A stretch of 64,000 bases of DNA from contig OY970171.1 of the NCBI GenBank assembly GCA_963707575.1, positions 3,038,001 to 3,102,000 of the forward strand, read 5' to 3'. The notes below the pieces were generated by a model, which did not search any database, was not told the DNA's origin, and saw only the letters and a list, made by a program, of their open reading frames with translations. This DNA is from Gaiellasilicea sp963707575. GTDB lineage: Bacteria > Actinomycetota > Thermoleophilia > Gaiellales > Gaiellaceae. This document shows, one piece after another, positions 7,474-15,302 of the stretch. The position numbers and the translations under genes were made by a program. The first letter of the stretch is position 1; each line of letters opens with the position of its first letter.

Positions 7474-8816
7474 GTGGTGTCGGCTTTGCGGACGCGGTGA
7501 GGGGCGTCCGCGACGAGGTACTCGGCGAAGCGCCGCACCTCGCGCTGGGGCAGGCGGGCGCGAACGGCGACGCCGTCTTCCCCGTCCTCGCGCTCCTCGA
7601 TCGGAGCGCCCAGGGCATACAGCTCGGCGAGCTTGCCGCCCTCCTCGTACGGAAGCAGCAGCCGGACCTCCTCGTAGCGGTCTGCGAAGCGCTCGTGGAT
7701 CCGTTCGCGCAGCGCGTCGAGCCCGAGCCCGGTGGCGGCCGACACCTGGAGCGCGCCGGGAAAGCGATTCGCGAGCCGGCGGCGGCCCAGCGGATCGACC
7801 CGGTCGATCTTGTTCAGGACGAGCTCGACCGGCACCTCGTCCGCGCCGATCTCGCCGAGCACGTCGTCGACCGATCTGATCATCTCTTCGAGGCGGTCGT
7901 CGCTCACCGAGGCATCGAGCACGTGCAGGACCAGGTCTGCAACGAGCGTCTCCTCGAGCGTCGAGGCGAAGCCCTCGACGAGCTGGGTCGGCAACCGTCT
8001 GATGAATCCGACGGTGTCGGTGACGAGGTAGTGCTTCCCGTCGTGGTCGAACCCGCGCGTCGTCGGGTCGACGGTCTCGAAGAGCCGGTCGTCGACAGAG
8101 ACGTGCGCGCCCGTGAGCGCGTTCAGGAGCGTCGACTTGCCGACGTTCGTGTAGCCGGCGAGTGCCACGGTCGGCGTCCCGCTGCGCGTGCGTGCCTTCC
8201 GGCGCAGGCCGCGTTGCTTGCCAAGCTCGCGGAGCCGCCGGCGCAGCAGCGAGATGCGCCGGCCGGCGAGCCGCCGGTCGGTCTCGAGCTGCGACTCACC
8301 CGGGCCCCGGGTGCCGACGCCGGCGCCGAGCGCACCGGTGCCGCCGCCGAGGCGCTCGAGGTGCTTCCACATGCCGCGCATGCGCGGGAGGTTGTACTGG
8401 AGCTGCGCGAGCTCGACCTGGAGCTTGCCCTCGGCGCTCTTCGCATGCTGGGCGAAGATGTCGAGGATCAGCTGTGTGCGGTCGACGACGCGCGCGTCCA
8501 GCGCGTTCTCGAGCGTGCGCTGCTGTGTGGGATCGAGCTCACCGTCGACGAGCAGCACCTCGGCTCGCGCATCGCCGTAGGTCTGCTTCAGCTCCTCGAG
8601 CTTCCCCTTGCCGACGTAGCTGCGCGGATCGGGGTGCGGCCGCTGCTGGACGACCTGCTCCACCGGCGCGACGCCGGCGGTGCGCGCAAGCTCACGCAGC
8701 TCCGCGAGCTCCTCGTCAGCGTCGACCCCCTTCGCCAGCACGGCGAGCACGAGCGCGCGCTCGGGCTCGGCGCCGGTGAGGCCGGAGTCTGCGGCGGCAT
8801 CGGGCTGGCGCGTCAC
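7470..8816 (-). CDS. hflX: Ribosome-associated GTPase HflX
   Basis: HflX binds the 50S subunit and splits or rescues stalled ribosomes. 448 residues: an N-terminal HflX domain with the YVGKGKLEEL signature, a Gly-rich linker (LGGGTGALGAGVGTRGPGE), then a G domain with G1 GYTNVGKST, G3 DTVGF and G4 NKID. The open frame runs far upstream through the antisense of dapE/dapC, but GTG 8816 is the sensible start. Upstream of it is CACAAT, 7 nt before the GTG, a possible -10 box. First gene of the hflX-dut-NUDIX-decarboxylase operon and divergent from the dapE-like gene with only 27 bp between. Confidence 0.93.
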   Translation of the reverse strand: MTRQPDAAADSGLTGAEPERALVLAVLAKGVDADEELAELRELARTAGVAPVEQVVQQRPHPDPRSYVGKGKLEELKQTYGDARAEVLLVDGELDPTQQRTLENALDARVVDRTQLILDIFAQHAKSAEGKLQVELAQLQYNLPRMRGMWKHLERLGGGTGALGAGVGTRGPGESQLETDRRLAGRRISLLRRRLRELGKQRGLRRKARTRSGTPTVALAGYTNVGKSTLLNALTGAHVSVDDRLFETVDPTTRGFDHDGKHYLVTDTVGFIRRLPTQLVEGFASTLEETLVADLVLHVLDASVSDDRLEEMIRSVDDVLGEIGADEVPVELVLNKIDRVDPLGRRRLANRFPGALQVSAATGLGLDALRERIHERFADRYEEVRLLLPYEEGGKLAELYALGAPIEEREDGEDGVAVRARLPQREVRRFAEYLVADAPHRVRKADTT

Positions 8817-8843
8817 ACCGGGGATTGTGCCACGCTTGCCCGC

Positions 8844-9920
8844 ATGGCCACGATCGCGGACCGGCTCGCGGCGCGCACGCTCGAGCTCGTCGACATCCCC
8901 TCCGAGAGCCGGCACGAGGCGGCGATCGCAGCTCATATCGTTTCGCTCGTTCCCGGGTCGTTCGAGGCCGAGTACCAGAGCGACGATGCCTTCGTCTTCG
9001 TGCGGCCGCGGCGCGAGGGCCGCGAGCTCGTCGTGCTCGCGGGTCACTACGACACGGTGCCCGCCCAGGACAACCTTCCGGGGCGGCTGGAGGACGGCGT
9101 CGTCGTGGGACTCGGAGCCAGCGACATGAAGGGCGGCCTCGCGGTGCTGCTGGAGCTCGCGCGCGAGCTCGAGGCGCAAGGCGTCGAGCCTGCCGTCGAC
9201 CTCGCGCTGCTGCTCTTCGGCAAGGAGGAGCTGCCCCCCGAGTTCAGCCCCCTCCCCCACCTCTTCGACACCTCTCGGGTCGTGCACCAGGCCGACCTCG
9301 CGATCCTGCTGGAGCCGACCGACGGCACCATCCAGGCTGGTTGTCTCGGCAACCTGAACGCCCGCATCTCGTTCGAGGGAATCAGCGGGCACTCGGCGCG
9401 GCCGTGGACCGCGGAGAACGCGATCGAGGCCGCGCTCGAGGGTCTGCGGCCGCTCGCCGCGATCGAGCCGCGCCCGGTCGAGGTCGGCGGGCTCACGTTC
9501 ACCGAGGTGGTGAGCATCACGCAGATCCACGGCGGCATCGCCGACAACGTGATCCCGGACCGCGTGACGGCACATGTCAACTTCCGCTACGCGCCCGACC
9601 GCTCTCCCGCGAGCGCCGAGGTGCACCTGCGTTCGCTCCTCCCGCCCGGAGCGACGTACGAGGCCGCCGGAGACTCGCCGCCTGCGCGGGTCGTGACGGA
9701 CTCGCCGCTCGTCCAGCGGCTCCGACAAGTGGGCGGGCTGGAGCTCGAGCCCAAGCAAGCGTGGACGAACGTCGCCGACTTCACCACGCGCGGAATCGAC
9801 GCCGTCAACTTCGGCCCGGGCGCCACGCGTTACGCGCACCGCCGGGACGAGCGGGTCGAGCGCGCAGCGCTCGAGCACGCGTTCGAGTCGCTGTGGCGCT
9901 TCGTCACGGGTAGCGTCTGA
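8844..9920 (+). CDS. dapE: M20 peptidase, probable succinyl-diaminopimelate desuccinylase
   Basis: Would hydrolyse N-succinyl-LL-DAP to LL-DAP and succinate, a di-zinc reaction. The 358-residue protein has the M20 metal ligands in LAGHYDTVP (His) and GLGASDMKGG (bridging Asp), the catalytic Glu in LLFGKEELPP, and the lid-domain motif GISGHSARPW. The gene is followed after 3 nt by dapC and then dapD, which supports DapE rather than another M20 aminoacylase. This is the first gene of a plus-strand dap operon. Confidence 0.88.
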   Translation: MATIADRLAARTLELVDIPSESRHEAAIAAHIVSLVPGSFEAEYQSDDAFVFVRPRREGRELVVLAGHYDTVPAQDNLPGRLEDGVVVGLGASDMKGGLAVLLELARELEAQGVEPAVDLALLLFGKEELPPEFSPLPHLFDTSRVVHQADLAILLEPTDGTIQAGCLGNLNARISFEGISGHSARPWTAENAIEAALEGLRPLAAIEPRPVEVGGLTFTEVVSITQIHGGIADNVIPDRVTAHVNFRYAPDRSPASAEVHLRSLLPPGATYEAAGDSPPARVVTDSPLVQRLRQVGGLELEPKQAWTNVADFTTRGIDAVNFGPGATRYAHRRDERVERAALEHAFESLWRFVTGSV

Positions 9921-9923
9921 CCC

Positions 9924-11072
9924 GTGCCCATCTCCCCCGTCCTCGAGCGGCAGGCGACGTACCCCTTCGTGCGGCTGAACGAGGCCGCGGCCCGTGTCGA
10001 GGCACGCGGCGTCACCGTGCTCGACTTCGGGATGGGCGATCCGATGGAGCCCACCGATCCGCTGATCCGCGAGGCACTCGTCGCGGGCCTCCGCGACCGC
10101 ATGGGGTATCCGGCCGCTGTCGGGCTCCCCGAGCTGCGCGAGGCGATCGCCGCCTGGGCCGGCCGCCGGTTCGGAATCGAGCTCGATCCGGACCGCGAGA
10201 TCGTGCCCACACTCGGGAGTAAGGAGGCGATCTTCAGCTTCGCCCAGATTGCGGTCGACCTCGAACGCGGCAAGGACACGGTCGCCTACACCGAGCCCGG
10301 CTACCCCGTCTACGAGCGCGGCGCTCTCTTCGCGCATGCGCAGCCGCTCGCGCTGCCGCTGCTCGAGGAGCACGGGTTCCTGCCGGACGTCGATGCGATC
10401 GACGCCGAGACCTGGAGCCGGCTCGCCGTCCTCTGGGTCAACTACCCCAACAACCCGACGTGCGCCGTGGCGCCGCTCGCCTTCTACGAGCGGCTTGCAG
10501 CGTTGGCGCGGGAGCACGATTTCGTGCTCGCCTCCGACGAGGCCTACACCGAGCTCTGGTTCGAGGAACCGCCAGCGTCTGCGCTCCAGCTGACCGACCG
10601 GACAAACGTCGCCGTCTTCAACACGCTCTCGAAGCGCTCCTCGATGACTGGCTACCGCAGCGGCTTCGTGGCCGGCGACCCCGAGCTCGTCGCTGCGCTC
10701 AAGGCCTTTCGACCGACGATCGGCACGGCACCGCAGGAGTTCGTCCAGCGCGCCTCCGTCGTCGCTTGGGGCGACGAGACGCACGTCGAGCGGACGCGCG
10801 CGCTGTACGGCCGGAAGCGCGCCCTCTTCCTCGACCTCTTCGCGCGCAAGGGCATTCGCGTCGCCGGCAGCGAGGCGACGATGTACCTCTGGCTCGAGGT
10901 GCCCGCCGGAGAGAGCTCGGAGGGCTTCGCGCAGCGGCTGCTCGAGCACGGCGTGCTCGTCGCGCCCGGCGCCTACCTCGGGGCAGCAGGCGAGGGTTAT
11001 TTCCGGCTTGCGCTCGTCCCCTCGGAGGAAGAATGCGCTCGCGCGGTCGCGATCCTCGAGGAGGTGCTGTGA
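9924..11072 (+). CDS. dapC: N-succinyldiaminopimelate aminotransferase
   Basis: Class I/II PLP aminotransferase (382 residues) that would convert N-succinyl-2-amino-6-oxopimelate and glutamate to N-succinyl-LL-DAP. Visible motifs: LWVNYPNNPT (PLP phosphate/ring pocket), ASDEAYTELWF (Asp/Tyr contacting PLP), and the Schiff-base Lys in NTLSKRSSMTGYRSGF. The GTG start at 9924 lies 3 nt after the dapE-like stop, and the 3' end overlaps dapD. Sandwiching between dapE and dapD supports the DapC assignment over other aminotransferases. Confidence 0.92.
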   Translation: MPISPVLERQATYPFVRLNEAAARVEARGVTVLDFGMGDPMEPTDPLIREALVAGLRDRMGYPAAVGLPELREAIAAWAGRRFGIELDPDREIVPTLGSKEAIFSFAQIAVDLERGKDTVAYTEPGYPVYERGALFAHAQPLALPLLEEHGFLPDVDAIDAETWSRLAVLWVNYPNNPTCAVAPLAFYERLAALAREHDFVLASDEAYTELWFEEPPASALQLTDRTNVAVFNTLSKRSSMTGYRSGFVAGDPELVAALKAFRPTIGTAPQEFVQRASVVAWGDETHVERTRALYGRKRALFLDLFARKGIRVAGSEATMYLWLEVPAGESSEGFAQRLLEHGVLVAPGAYLGAAGEGYFRLALVPSEEECARAVAILEEVL

Positions 11073-11821
11073 ACCCGGAGCTCGCGGAGGAGATCGTCGC
11101 CGCGCTTGACCGCGGCGAGCGCCGTGCCGCCTCTCCGGTCGACGGCGACTGGGTCGTCGACGTCGAGGCGAAGGAGGCGATCCTCGAGTACTTCCGGCTG
11201 CGCAAGGTCGAGCCGATGGACGTCGGCGGGCTGCGGTTCCTCGACAAGATCCCCGTCAAGACCGACTACGCCGAGCGCGGCGTGCGCGTGGTGCCGCCCG
11301 GAGTCGCACGCTACGGGTCGTTCCTCTCGGAGGGCGTCGTATTGATGCCCGGGTACGTGAACATCGGTGCCTGGGTCGGACCGCGAACGATGATCGACAC
11401 CTGGGCGACCGTGGGCTCGTGTGCGCAAATCGGAGCCGACGTCCACCTCGCCGGCGGAGTCGGGATCGGCGGCGTCCTGGAGCCGCCCAACGCGATGCCG
11501 GTGATCGTCGAGGACGGTGCGTTCATCGGCTCGCGCTGCATCGTCACCGAGGGTGTCCGGATCGGCGCCGGTGCCGTCCTTTCCGCGAACGTGTCGCTGA
11601 CCGCGAGCGTTCCGGTGATCGACGTGACCGGTCCCGAGCCGGTCGAGCACCGAGGCAGCGTGCCGCCGCGCGCAGTCGTCGTGCCGGGCACGCGCCCGCG
11701 GCAGTTTCCCGCCGGGACCTACCAGCTCGACTGCGCGCTGATCATCGGCTGGCGCCGCGAGTCACACGACGAGCGCCTGAGCCTGAACGACGTGCTCCGA
11801 GAGTTCGAGCTCGCGGTCTAG
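11069..11821 (+). CDS. dapD: Tetrahydrodipicolinate N-succinyltransferase
   Basis: Transfers succinate from succinyl-CoA to tetrahydrodipicolinate, the committed step of the succinylase branch. 250 residues with a left-handed beta-helix of hexapeptide repeats (for example MPGYVNIGAWVG, TWATVGSCAQIG, VHLAGGVGIGGV) and the conserved VLEPPNAMPVIVEDG loop. Starts at GTG 11069, overlapping the dapC stop (GTGA). The gene ends 27 bp before the convergent dapF. Confidence 0.95.
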   Translation: MNPELAEEIVAALDRGERRAASPVDGDWVVDVEAKEAILEYFRLRKVEPMDVGGLRFLDKIPVKTDYAERGVRVVPPGVARYGSFLSEGVVLMPGYVNIGAWVGPRTMIDTWATVGSCAQIGADVHLAGGVGIGGVLEPPNAMPVIVEDGAFIGSRCIVTEGVRIGAGAVLSANVSLTASVPVIDVTGPEPVEHRGSVPPRAVVVPGTRPRQFPAGTYQLDCALIIGWRRESHDERLSLNDVLREFELAV

Positions 11822-11848
11822 CCGCCCCGCGACCGAGACTGCGCGAGC

Positions 11849-12622
11849 TCAGACGCTGGTCTCGCCCGTGCAGATCTGCTCGGCAGGCCCCGTCAGGGTG
11901 GCGCGGTTCTCGCCGTCGAGCGACACTCCGAGCTCCCCGCCCGGCATCCGGACGGTGACGGGGCTCTCGCACCACCCGTTCACGACGGCGGCCGCCGCGA
12001 CGGCCACCGCGCTCGAGCCGGACGCGCTGGTCTCACCGGCCCCGCGCTCCCAGACGAGGGCCGTCACCGCGTTCAGGTCGTCGACGCGGACGAGTTGGAC
12101 GTTCGTCCGTCCGGGAAAGCGCTCGTGAGCCTCGATCAGCGGGCCGAGCCGCAGCAGATCGGTGCGCTGAGACTCGCGGCGGCGGACGACCGCGTGCGGG
12201 TTGCCGACCGACACGGGCGTCAGCTCAACGCGTTCCTGGGCGAGCTCGAGCGTGATCGTCTCGCCGATCTCGACGGCTCCGACATCCATCTTGATCCGCC
12301 CGTCCTCGAGCATCTGCGCGGCGTAACGGCGACCGTCGACGGCAATGACGACCGACTCCGCCCCGGTGCGGTCGCTCAGCCACCTCGCTGCGATCCTGGT
12401 GCCGTTGCCCGAGAACTCCGCGAGTGAGCCGTCGGGGTTCCAGATCGCGAGCTCGGCCGTAGAGTCGTCGACGCTCAGCACCTCGAGGACGCCGTCCGAG
12501 CCGACCCCGTAGCGCACGTCGCAGAGGAGTCGAGCCTGGTCGGCGCCGAGCGGCCGCTCGAGGTCAGCCCGCTCGATGAGCAGGTAAGAGTTGCCGAGCG
12601 CGTGCCACTTCGAGAACCGCAT
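11849..12622 (-). CDS. dapF: Diaminopimelate epimerase homologue with Ser in place of both catalytic Cys
   Basis: DapF interconverts LL- and meso-DAP with two cysteines acting as acid and base. This 257-residue homologue keeps the fold markers: KWHALGNSYLLIE at the N-terminus, YGVGSDG, SVGNPHAVV and RTNVQLVRV. The first catalytic motif, normally ending in C-GNG, reads AEFSGNGTR (Ser71, codon TCG at 12412-12410). The second, normally ACGTG, reads ETSASGSSA (Ser201, codon TCC at 12022-12020). Both changes are clean codons, not frameshifts. Context (dapC/D/E nearby) still points to DAP metabolism. Activity may rely on Ser, or the protein may have another role. The start is overlapped by the 3' end of miaA for 59 nt. 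Confidence 0.85.
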   Translation of the reverse strand: MRFSKWHALGNSYLLIERADLERPLGADQARLLCDVRYGVGSDGVLEVLSVDDSTAELAIWNPDGSLAEFSGNGTRIAARWLSDRTGAESVVIAVDGRRYAAQMLEDGRIKMDVGAVEIGETITLELAQERVELTPVSVGNPHAVVRRRESQRTDLLRLGPLIEAHERFPGRTNVQLVRVDDLNAVTALVWERGAGETSASGSSAVAVAAAAVVNGWCESPVTVRMPGGELGVSLDGENRATLTGPAEQICTGETSV

Positions 12623-13466
12623 CCGCCACCTCGTCGACAGGTCGATCTGCGGCGACCCTAACGAGGTCGGGAATCCGGCGCATCCACTTGCGCTGGTAGG
12701 CCGCGTAGCGGCGGGTGCGCGCAGCGATCGCCTCCAGCGCCTCGTCGGGCGGGAGCGTCGCCGCCTCCTCGAGCCCGATCACCTTCCGCGCCGTCGACGA
12801 GATCGCTCCGTCGAGCGCTGCCCTGGCTTCCGCGGCAGCGCCCGCGGCGAGCATCGCCTCCGTACGCTCCGCGATGCGGCGAGACACCGTCTCGGTCGGT
12901 ACGTCGAGCCCGACGATCGCCGTCGGATGCCGCGTGTCCCCGCCCCAGAGCCGATCGCTCTCGGGGCGAAGCGACGAGCCTGACTCGGCCAGCTCGAGCG
13001 CGCGGACAACTCGCCGCCGGTCGTTCGGGTGCACCGCGGCCGCGGCGGCGGGATCGCGGGACGCGAGCTCGGCATGCGCAGCCGCGGCGCCTTGTTCGTC
13101 GTAGAGCGCGGACCACCGCTCACGTGCCCCCTCGGCCGGCTGCGGCGGCAGCCTGAGCTCGACCAGCGCAGCGCGCAGGTAGAGGCCGGTGCCACCAACG
13201 ATCACCGGCAGTCGACCGGCCGCAAGGATCTCGTCGATCGCCTCGTGCGCGAGCGACGCGAACTCTCCGACCGAGGCATCGTGGTCGAGCGGCCAGATAC
13301 CGACGAGGCGCGTCGGCGTGTCGGACTGGTTCGTCAGGATCGGCAGGCCGCGGTACACCTGCATCGAGTCGGCCGAGACGAGCTCGGCCGGGACGCGTTC
13401 TGCGATCGCCTCGGCGACCGCGCTCTTGCCCGAGGCGGTCGGGCCGAAGATCGCGAGGACGGTCAT
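12564..13466 (-). CDS. miaA: tRNA dimethylallyltransferase
   Basis: Adds a dimethylallyl group to N6 of A37 in tRNAs reading UNN codons; MiaB, encoded nearby, then methylthiolates the product. 300 residues from ATG 13466: P-loop FGPTASGKSAVAEA, the substrate motif SADSMQVYRGL, and VGGTGLYLRAAL. The frame is open further upstream, but that part is the intercistronic repeat. The 3' end overlaps dapF by 59 nt. The conserved Asp/Ser/Thr of the P-loop region and the QRKWMRR tRNA-contact region are present. Confidence 0.94.
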   Translation of the reverse strand: MTVLAIFGPTASGKSAVAEAIAERVPAELVSADSMQVYRGLPILTNQSDTPTRLVGIWPLDHDASVGEFASLAHEAIDEILAAGRLPVIVGGTGLYLRAALVELRLPPQPAEGARERWSALYDEQGAAAAHAELASRDPAAAAAVHPNDRRRVVRALELAESGSSLRPESDRLWGGDTRHPTAIVGLDVPTETVSRRIAERTEAMLAAGAAAEARAALDGAISSTARKVIGLEEAATLPPDEALEAIAARTRRYAAYQRKWMRRIPDLVRVAADRPVDEVADAVLEVARARQLLPAHRAG

Positions 13467-13530
13467 GCCCGCTCCGGCGCCGGCAAAGCCGGCACCTCCG
13501 CTCTTGGCGGCTCCGTCGAGCCTACGCCGC
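13467..13530 (-). repeat. Intercistronic hairpin repeat, family A, copy 1
   Basis: A 64-nt element exactly filling the space between the phosphatase stop and the miaA ATG. It contains a short GGCTC/GAGCC hairpin (about 13508-13523) and GCCGGC-AAA-GCCGGC (13479-13493), and on the minus strand ends in GGAGCGGGC next to the ATG, so it supplies the miaA ribosome site. Near-identical elements occur at 25441-25542 and 61068-61137 in the same position relative to genes. Confidence 0.75.
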
Positions 13531-14274
13531 TCATCCCCGGAGGCGCGCACGCACGGCGTCGAGGTCGCCCTCGGAGACGCCTGCGTCGCGCAGATACCCC
13601 GCCGCGCCGCCGCGAGGCTCGAGCTCCGCCAGCACGGCCTCCATCGCCGCGGGAGGGGTCGCGACCATGCGGCGGCGCCGTTCGCGCTCGCGCTCGTCGG
13701 CCGCTTCGGCGATCCACGGCCCGCTGAACGGCGCGAGATTGCGTTCGCTCACGGCATAGTCGGCGGCCACCTCCGCCACGGGCACGCCTGCCAGGCGCAG
13801 CAGGAGCGCGGATACGAGCCCGGTGCGGTCCTTGCCTGCCATGCAGTGGACGAGCACTCCGCCCTCCCGGGCGCCTGCAACCGCGGAGACGGCGAGCGCG
13901 AAGCCCTCCGAGAACCGGCCGAGGAACTCGAGATAGACGGCCGTCGTCGCCGCTGCCGCATCGGGGGCTGCCTCCGAGATCGCCTGGATCTCCTCCCACT
14001 GGGACGACGCCGGGTCGGGGAGCACGGGCACGTGCACGACGTCGACCGGTACCTCGAAGGGCGGATCGGCCTCGAGCTCGTCCTGGAAGCGCAGGTCGAC
14101 GATCGTGGCGATCCCGTAGTCGGCAAGCTGCGTCCACCCCGCTTCCGACAGCCGCCGCACGCTGTCCGCGCGTACCACCGCGCCGAAGGCGGTCGTCCCG
14201 CCGTCCTCGGTCGGGTGGCCGCCCAGGTCACGGATGTTGGCGCACCCATCCCAGACGAGCCGGCGGTCGCGCAC
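13531..14274 (-). CDS. Tyrosine/lipid phosphatase family protein
   Basis: 247-residue phosphatase of the Y_phosphatase3 (MptpB-like) family. The P-loop HCMAGKDRTG (CX5R with the Lys-Asp typical of this family) gives the nucleophilic Cys and phosphate-binding Arg. The N-terminus NIRDLGG is the family marker. Physiological substrate unknown: phosphotyrosine, phosphoserine or phosphoinositide. GTG start at 14274, 5 nt after the epimerase stop, so co-transcribed with miaB and the epimerase. No signal peptide is evident. Confidence 0.88.
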   Translation of the reverse strand: MRDRRLVWDGCANIRDLGGHPTEDGGTTAFGAVVRADSVRRLSEAGWTQLADYGIATIVDLRFQDELEADPPFEVPVDVVHVPVLPDPASSQWEEIQAISEAAPDAAAATTAVYLEFLGRFSEGFALAVSAVAGAREGGVLVHCMAGKDRTGLVSALLLRLAGVPVAEVAADYAVSERNLAPFSGPWIAEAADERERERRRRMVATPPAAMEAVLAELEPRGGAAGYLRDAGVSEGDLDAVRARLRG

Positions 14275-14279
14275 GCGCG

Positions 14280-15302
14280 TCAGGACGGCTCGGAGGCCAG
14301 GGTCTTCCAGCCGACCGAATCGCCTTCGTTGACGACCGGCCGGTTCTCGTCCGGGTGCGCCTCGCGGTGCTGCCGGAACCACTCCACCGCGCGCGGGATG
14401 CCCTGGTCGAGCGGCACCTGGGGCGTCCACCCGAGCAGGTCGTGCGCCTTGCGGATGTCGGCGACGTACCGCGTCACCTCGCCGAGGAGCGAGGGCGCGA
14501 TCGTCATCTTCGGCTCGGTCCCGAGCTCGGCTGCGATCAGCTCGGCCGCGCGGACGAGGCTGTTCCCCTCCCCATAGGCGAGGTTGATCGTCTCGTTCGC
14601 CACGCGACCCTCGGCGAGCGCCTCGATCCCGCGCACGATCCCGTCGACGCAGTCGTCCACGTAGGTGAAGTCGAGCACCTTGTCGGCGCCGCCGTAGACC
14701 GTGATCGGCTCGTCGCGCGTCATCGAGTGGATGAAGAGCGGCAGCACGCGCGACATCCGGTGCAGGTCGTTGTCGAAGCGCCCGTAGACGTTGGAGAAGC
14801 GGAAGGCGACGTACTTGAGCCCGTAGCAGCGCGCGTAGGCGTAGATGAACGCCTCGCTCGCGATCTTGGAGGCCGAGTACGGGCTCTCCGTGTAGGCGAA
14901 GTCGGCGGTCGCCTCCCCGTAGCCCTCGAAGCGGTGCACGTCGCCGTAGACCTCGCGTGTGGAGGAGAAGACGAGCGGCAGCCGCCCCTGCCGGCAGTAC
15001 TCGAGCACGTTGAACGTCATGACCGCGTTCTCGAGCGCCCGGTGCGGCTGTGCGACGAGCTGGTGCACCTTCGCGTGCGCCGCCAGATGCACGACGAGAT
15101 CGACCTCGGGGTACTCGACGCCGCCGATCCCGCCCGGATAGGCGGGGTAGTGGCCGGACAGGTCCTGGAGTAGGTAGCGGAACTCGTCCGTCCACGTGTT
15201 CTGGCGCTTGTCGACGCCGAAGACCTCGTGGCCGTCCGCCAGCAGGCGCAGGCTCAGGTTCGTCCCGATCTGGCCCGACGACCCGGTCACGAGAACCCTC
15301 AC
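14280..15302 (-). CDS. NAD-dependent epimerase/dehydratase (extended SDR)
   Basis: 340-residue extended short-chain dehydrogenase acting on nucleotide sugars. Rossmann motif TGSSGQIGTNL at the N-terminus, VVHLAAHA, the Tyr-x3-Lys catalytic pair in SPYSASKIA, and substrate-loop FRFSNVYGRFDND. Closest in style to UDP-glucose/UDP-glucuronate 4-epimerases or decarboxylases; the precise sugar cannot be named. It begins with GTG at 15302, overlapping the miaB stop (GTGA). Confidence 0.88.
   Translation of the reverse strand: MRVLVTGSSGQIGTNLSLRLLADGHEVFGVDKRQNTWTDEFRYLLQDLSGHYPAYPGGIGGVEYPEVDLVVHLAAHAKVHQLVAQPHRALENAVMTFNVLEYCRQGRLPLVFSSTREVYGDVHRFEGYGEATADFAYTESPYSASKIASEAFIYAYARCYGLKYVAFRFSNVYGRFDNDLHRMSRVLPLFIHSMTRDEPITVYGGADKVLDFTYVDDCVDGIVRGIEALAEGRVANETINLAYGEGNSLVRAAELIAAELGTEPKMTIAPSLLGEVTRYVADIRKAHDLLGWTPQVPLDQGIPRAVEWFRQHREAHPDENRPVVNEGDSVGWKTLASEPS

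Noticed and set aside
8817..10949. Upstream extension of the hflX frame to 1159 codons
   Set aside because: Antisense to the dapE-like and dapC genes; HflX homology begins just after GTG 8816.
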